Shown here one piece after another: positions 62,652 to 64,000 of a DNA stretch of 64,000 nt. The DNA is from Prosapia bicincta. Its lineage: Eukaryota; Arthropoda; Insecta; Hemiptera; Cercopidae. The stretch's first letter is position 1. Every line of letters starts with the position of its first letter. The position numbers and the translations under genes were made by a program. Where the stretch lies: positions 2,337,501 through 2,401,500 of the forward strand of contig JBAIZL010000006.1 of NCBI GenBank assembly GCA_036971475.1, in the 5' to 3' direction. Under the pieces are notes generated by a model, which worked only from the letters and a program-made list of their open reading frames with translations, searched no databases and was not told the origin of the DNA.

Positions 62652-63321
62652 AGCTATAACTGGCACACTATAAGTTCTGCTCTAGCTCGGCCGCTACTAG
62701 CCCATCGTGTCTTCAGACTGTGCTTTCTGACTTAGGGTCCAACGTTAGCAAAATGTGTATAGCTGTATGCTTTGAAATTCCGCTTCATTAAGAGTCTTTC
62801 TGTATGTGTGTGACTTCAACACAGAATGAATAACTCCTATTAACCTCCTTCACTTATCATACAATTTTCTACAAAAGTACTAAAAACACCGGAAAATTGC
62901 AAGGGTTTTCTCGCATACTATTTGGCAAAAATGGATGGTCTTAAAAGGGCTTAAACATTTCTTTTCAATTCAGTAGATAACGCAAATTAATATTCCTCAT
63001 TTAGCACCACCCGGGAGTTTTTTATTTAATTTTACTTATTGCAGGAGACATGATAATCCCACATGATGTTAACAACAGTTATACTTGAAATATATATACA
63101 GGTATATTATGTTTAACAACAATAGCTACACAATGAACTTGACAATTGTCAATGATAGACTGACTAGAATAGCCTAACCATAGGACAAGTGCCATTACAA
63201 CGGTTAGAATTACAAGAAAACTAATGTTTGCTGATAAGCATTGATTCTTCCACCCTCACCCCTGCGCTGTAACTCGCTGCTCGAAGCTCAGAGCAGAACT
63301 TATAGTGTGCCAGTTATAGCT
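62652..63321. mobile_element. Element with perfect 32-bp terminal inverted repeats, unclassified
   Basis: AGCTATAACTGGCACACTAT and the following 12 bases at 62652-62683 are exactly inverted at 63290-63321. Total 670 bp, no coding frame of note. Immediate flanks give no clear target-site duplication, so the superfamily cannot be assigned. Confidence 0.75.
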
Positions 63322-63571
63322 ATCTTTGTTTTAATTACTAATTCACTAGTTTCTCAATCAGGTGGGAAGTTTCAAATACCTTTTAACATTTCTAAATTGT
63401 TAATAACACTAAAAATAGCACTTTGACCTTTCATTTGAATCATATTTTTTTTTTCAGTTATAATTGCTGACATTTCAACTATATTGCAACTGATTTTGTG
63501 ATAGAGCACAACGTGTTTATTGTAAGTAGTAAATCAAAACTGAAGCTGCCAATATGTGCAAAGCTTTTATA

Positions 63572-64000
63572 CAGTGATCCCTTGTTATTCCCGGGAGTTA
63601 TATTCCCTGAACTTACCGCGAATACTGAAACCAATTGTATATGGGAAGAGGAGGGCTGCGTTCCCCATAATAAATGTTAACATTAAATACAGCTATACTG
63701 TACACTTATAATACAGTATGGTATATTTATGTACTACATAATTATATACATACTTTTTATTGTTTACTTGTGTTTTCCTTCAATCTGGAAACAAAAATGT
63801 TCTAATAAATATTCACACTCACATGTATTCTTCATTATTAAACACTGTTAATTTGATTTTAAAAAAACTTATTCTACTTTTTGTGTAATTTTTTCTAGTT
63901 CTTTTCACATTTTTTTTATGGCGATAGTGCTTCTTCCAGCTCTCAATTAAACTTTAATGCCCCTTCTGGAGAGGGACTAATTTCAGTAACGGCTGCAGTT
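63572..64000 (+). mobile_element. Probable Tigger-type element, left end, runs off the window
   Basis: TA followed by CAGTGATCCCTTGTTATTCC and GGGAGTTATATTCC resembles the common Tigger/pogo start CAGTGATCCCTCGTTTATCGCGG. No right end before the window stops, so the extent is open. Confidence 0.5.

Overview
The window is AT-rich, intron-bearing, repeat-dense nuclear DNA of an animal, most likely an arthropod (probably an insect). The reasons are spliced genes with GT-AG introns, long (GT)n/(CA)n/(TA)n microsatellites, and a mix of RNase H-bearing LINEs, Penelope-like elements, piggyBac, pogo/Tigger and hAT elements. The species cannot be named from sequence alone. No operons, tRNA, rRNA or CRISPR arrays are seen.

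Two host genes can be supported. The first is an eight-exon, plus-strand homologue of SLC7A6OS/Iwr1 (RNA polymerase II nuclear-import adaptor) spread over 16118-46544; its exons join in consistent phase to a 389-residue product. The second is an uninterrupted RPP21-like gene (RNase P/MRP zinc-ribbon subunit) at 23251-23709, on the same strand inside the 15.8-kb second intron of the first.

Layout: 1-770 inverted/direct ~180-bp repeats; 2.07-4.4 kb giant GT and CA tracts; 4.98-8.08 kb a CTAG-rich 95-bp minisatellite split by a 5'-truncated LINE; 9.2-10.4 kb 21-bp and 60-bp tandem repeats; 11.6-14.2 kb a GC-richer block with seven near-identical 138-bp units; 14.2-14.9 kb Penelope-like endonuclease remnant; 16.1-46.5 kb the Iwr1-like gene, whose introns are filled with transposons; 46.7-58.6 kb decayed LINEs, jerky/Tigger-like, piggyBac and Penelope remnants; 58.6-64 kb AT-rich DNA with three or four short DNA-transposon derivatives.

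The most interesting signal is a scattered set of short elements carrying hammerhead-ribozyme cores (CTGANGA, a stem II hairpin, then GAAA, a palindrome acting as stem III, and a strand matching stem I). Several have perfect 12-14-bp target-site duplications and a head-to-head inverted-repeat build, and one sits on the 5' splice site of an Iwr1 exon. One core lies just after a Penelope-like endonuclease remnant, which points to Penelope-like origin. A second notable system is a 5.6-kb LINE family whose extreme 5' end is a structured RNA domain with compensatory changes between copies, duplicated in tandem in one copy. A full-length member is inserted into an older member of the same family.
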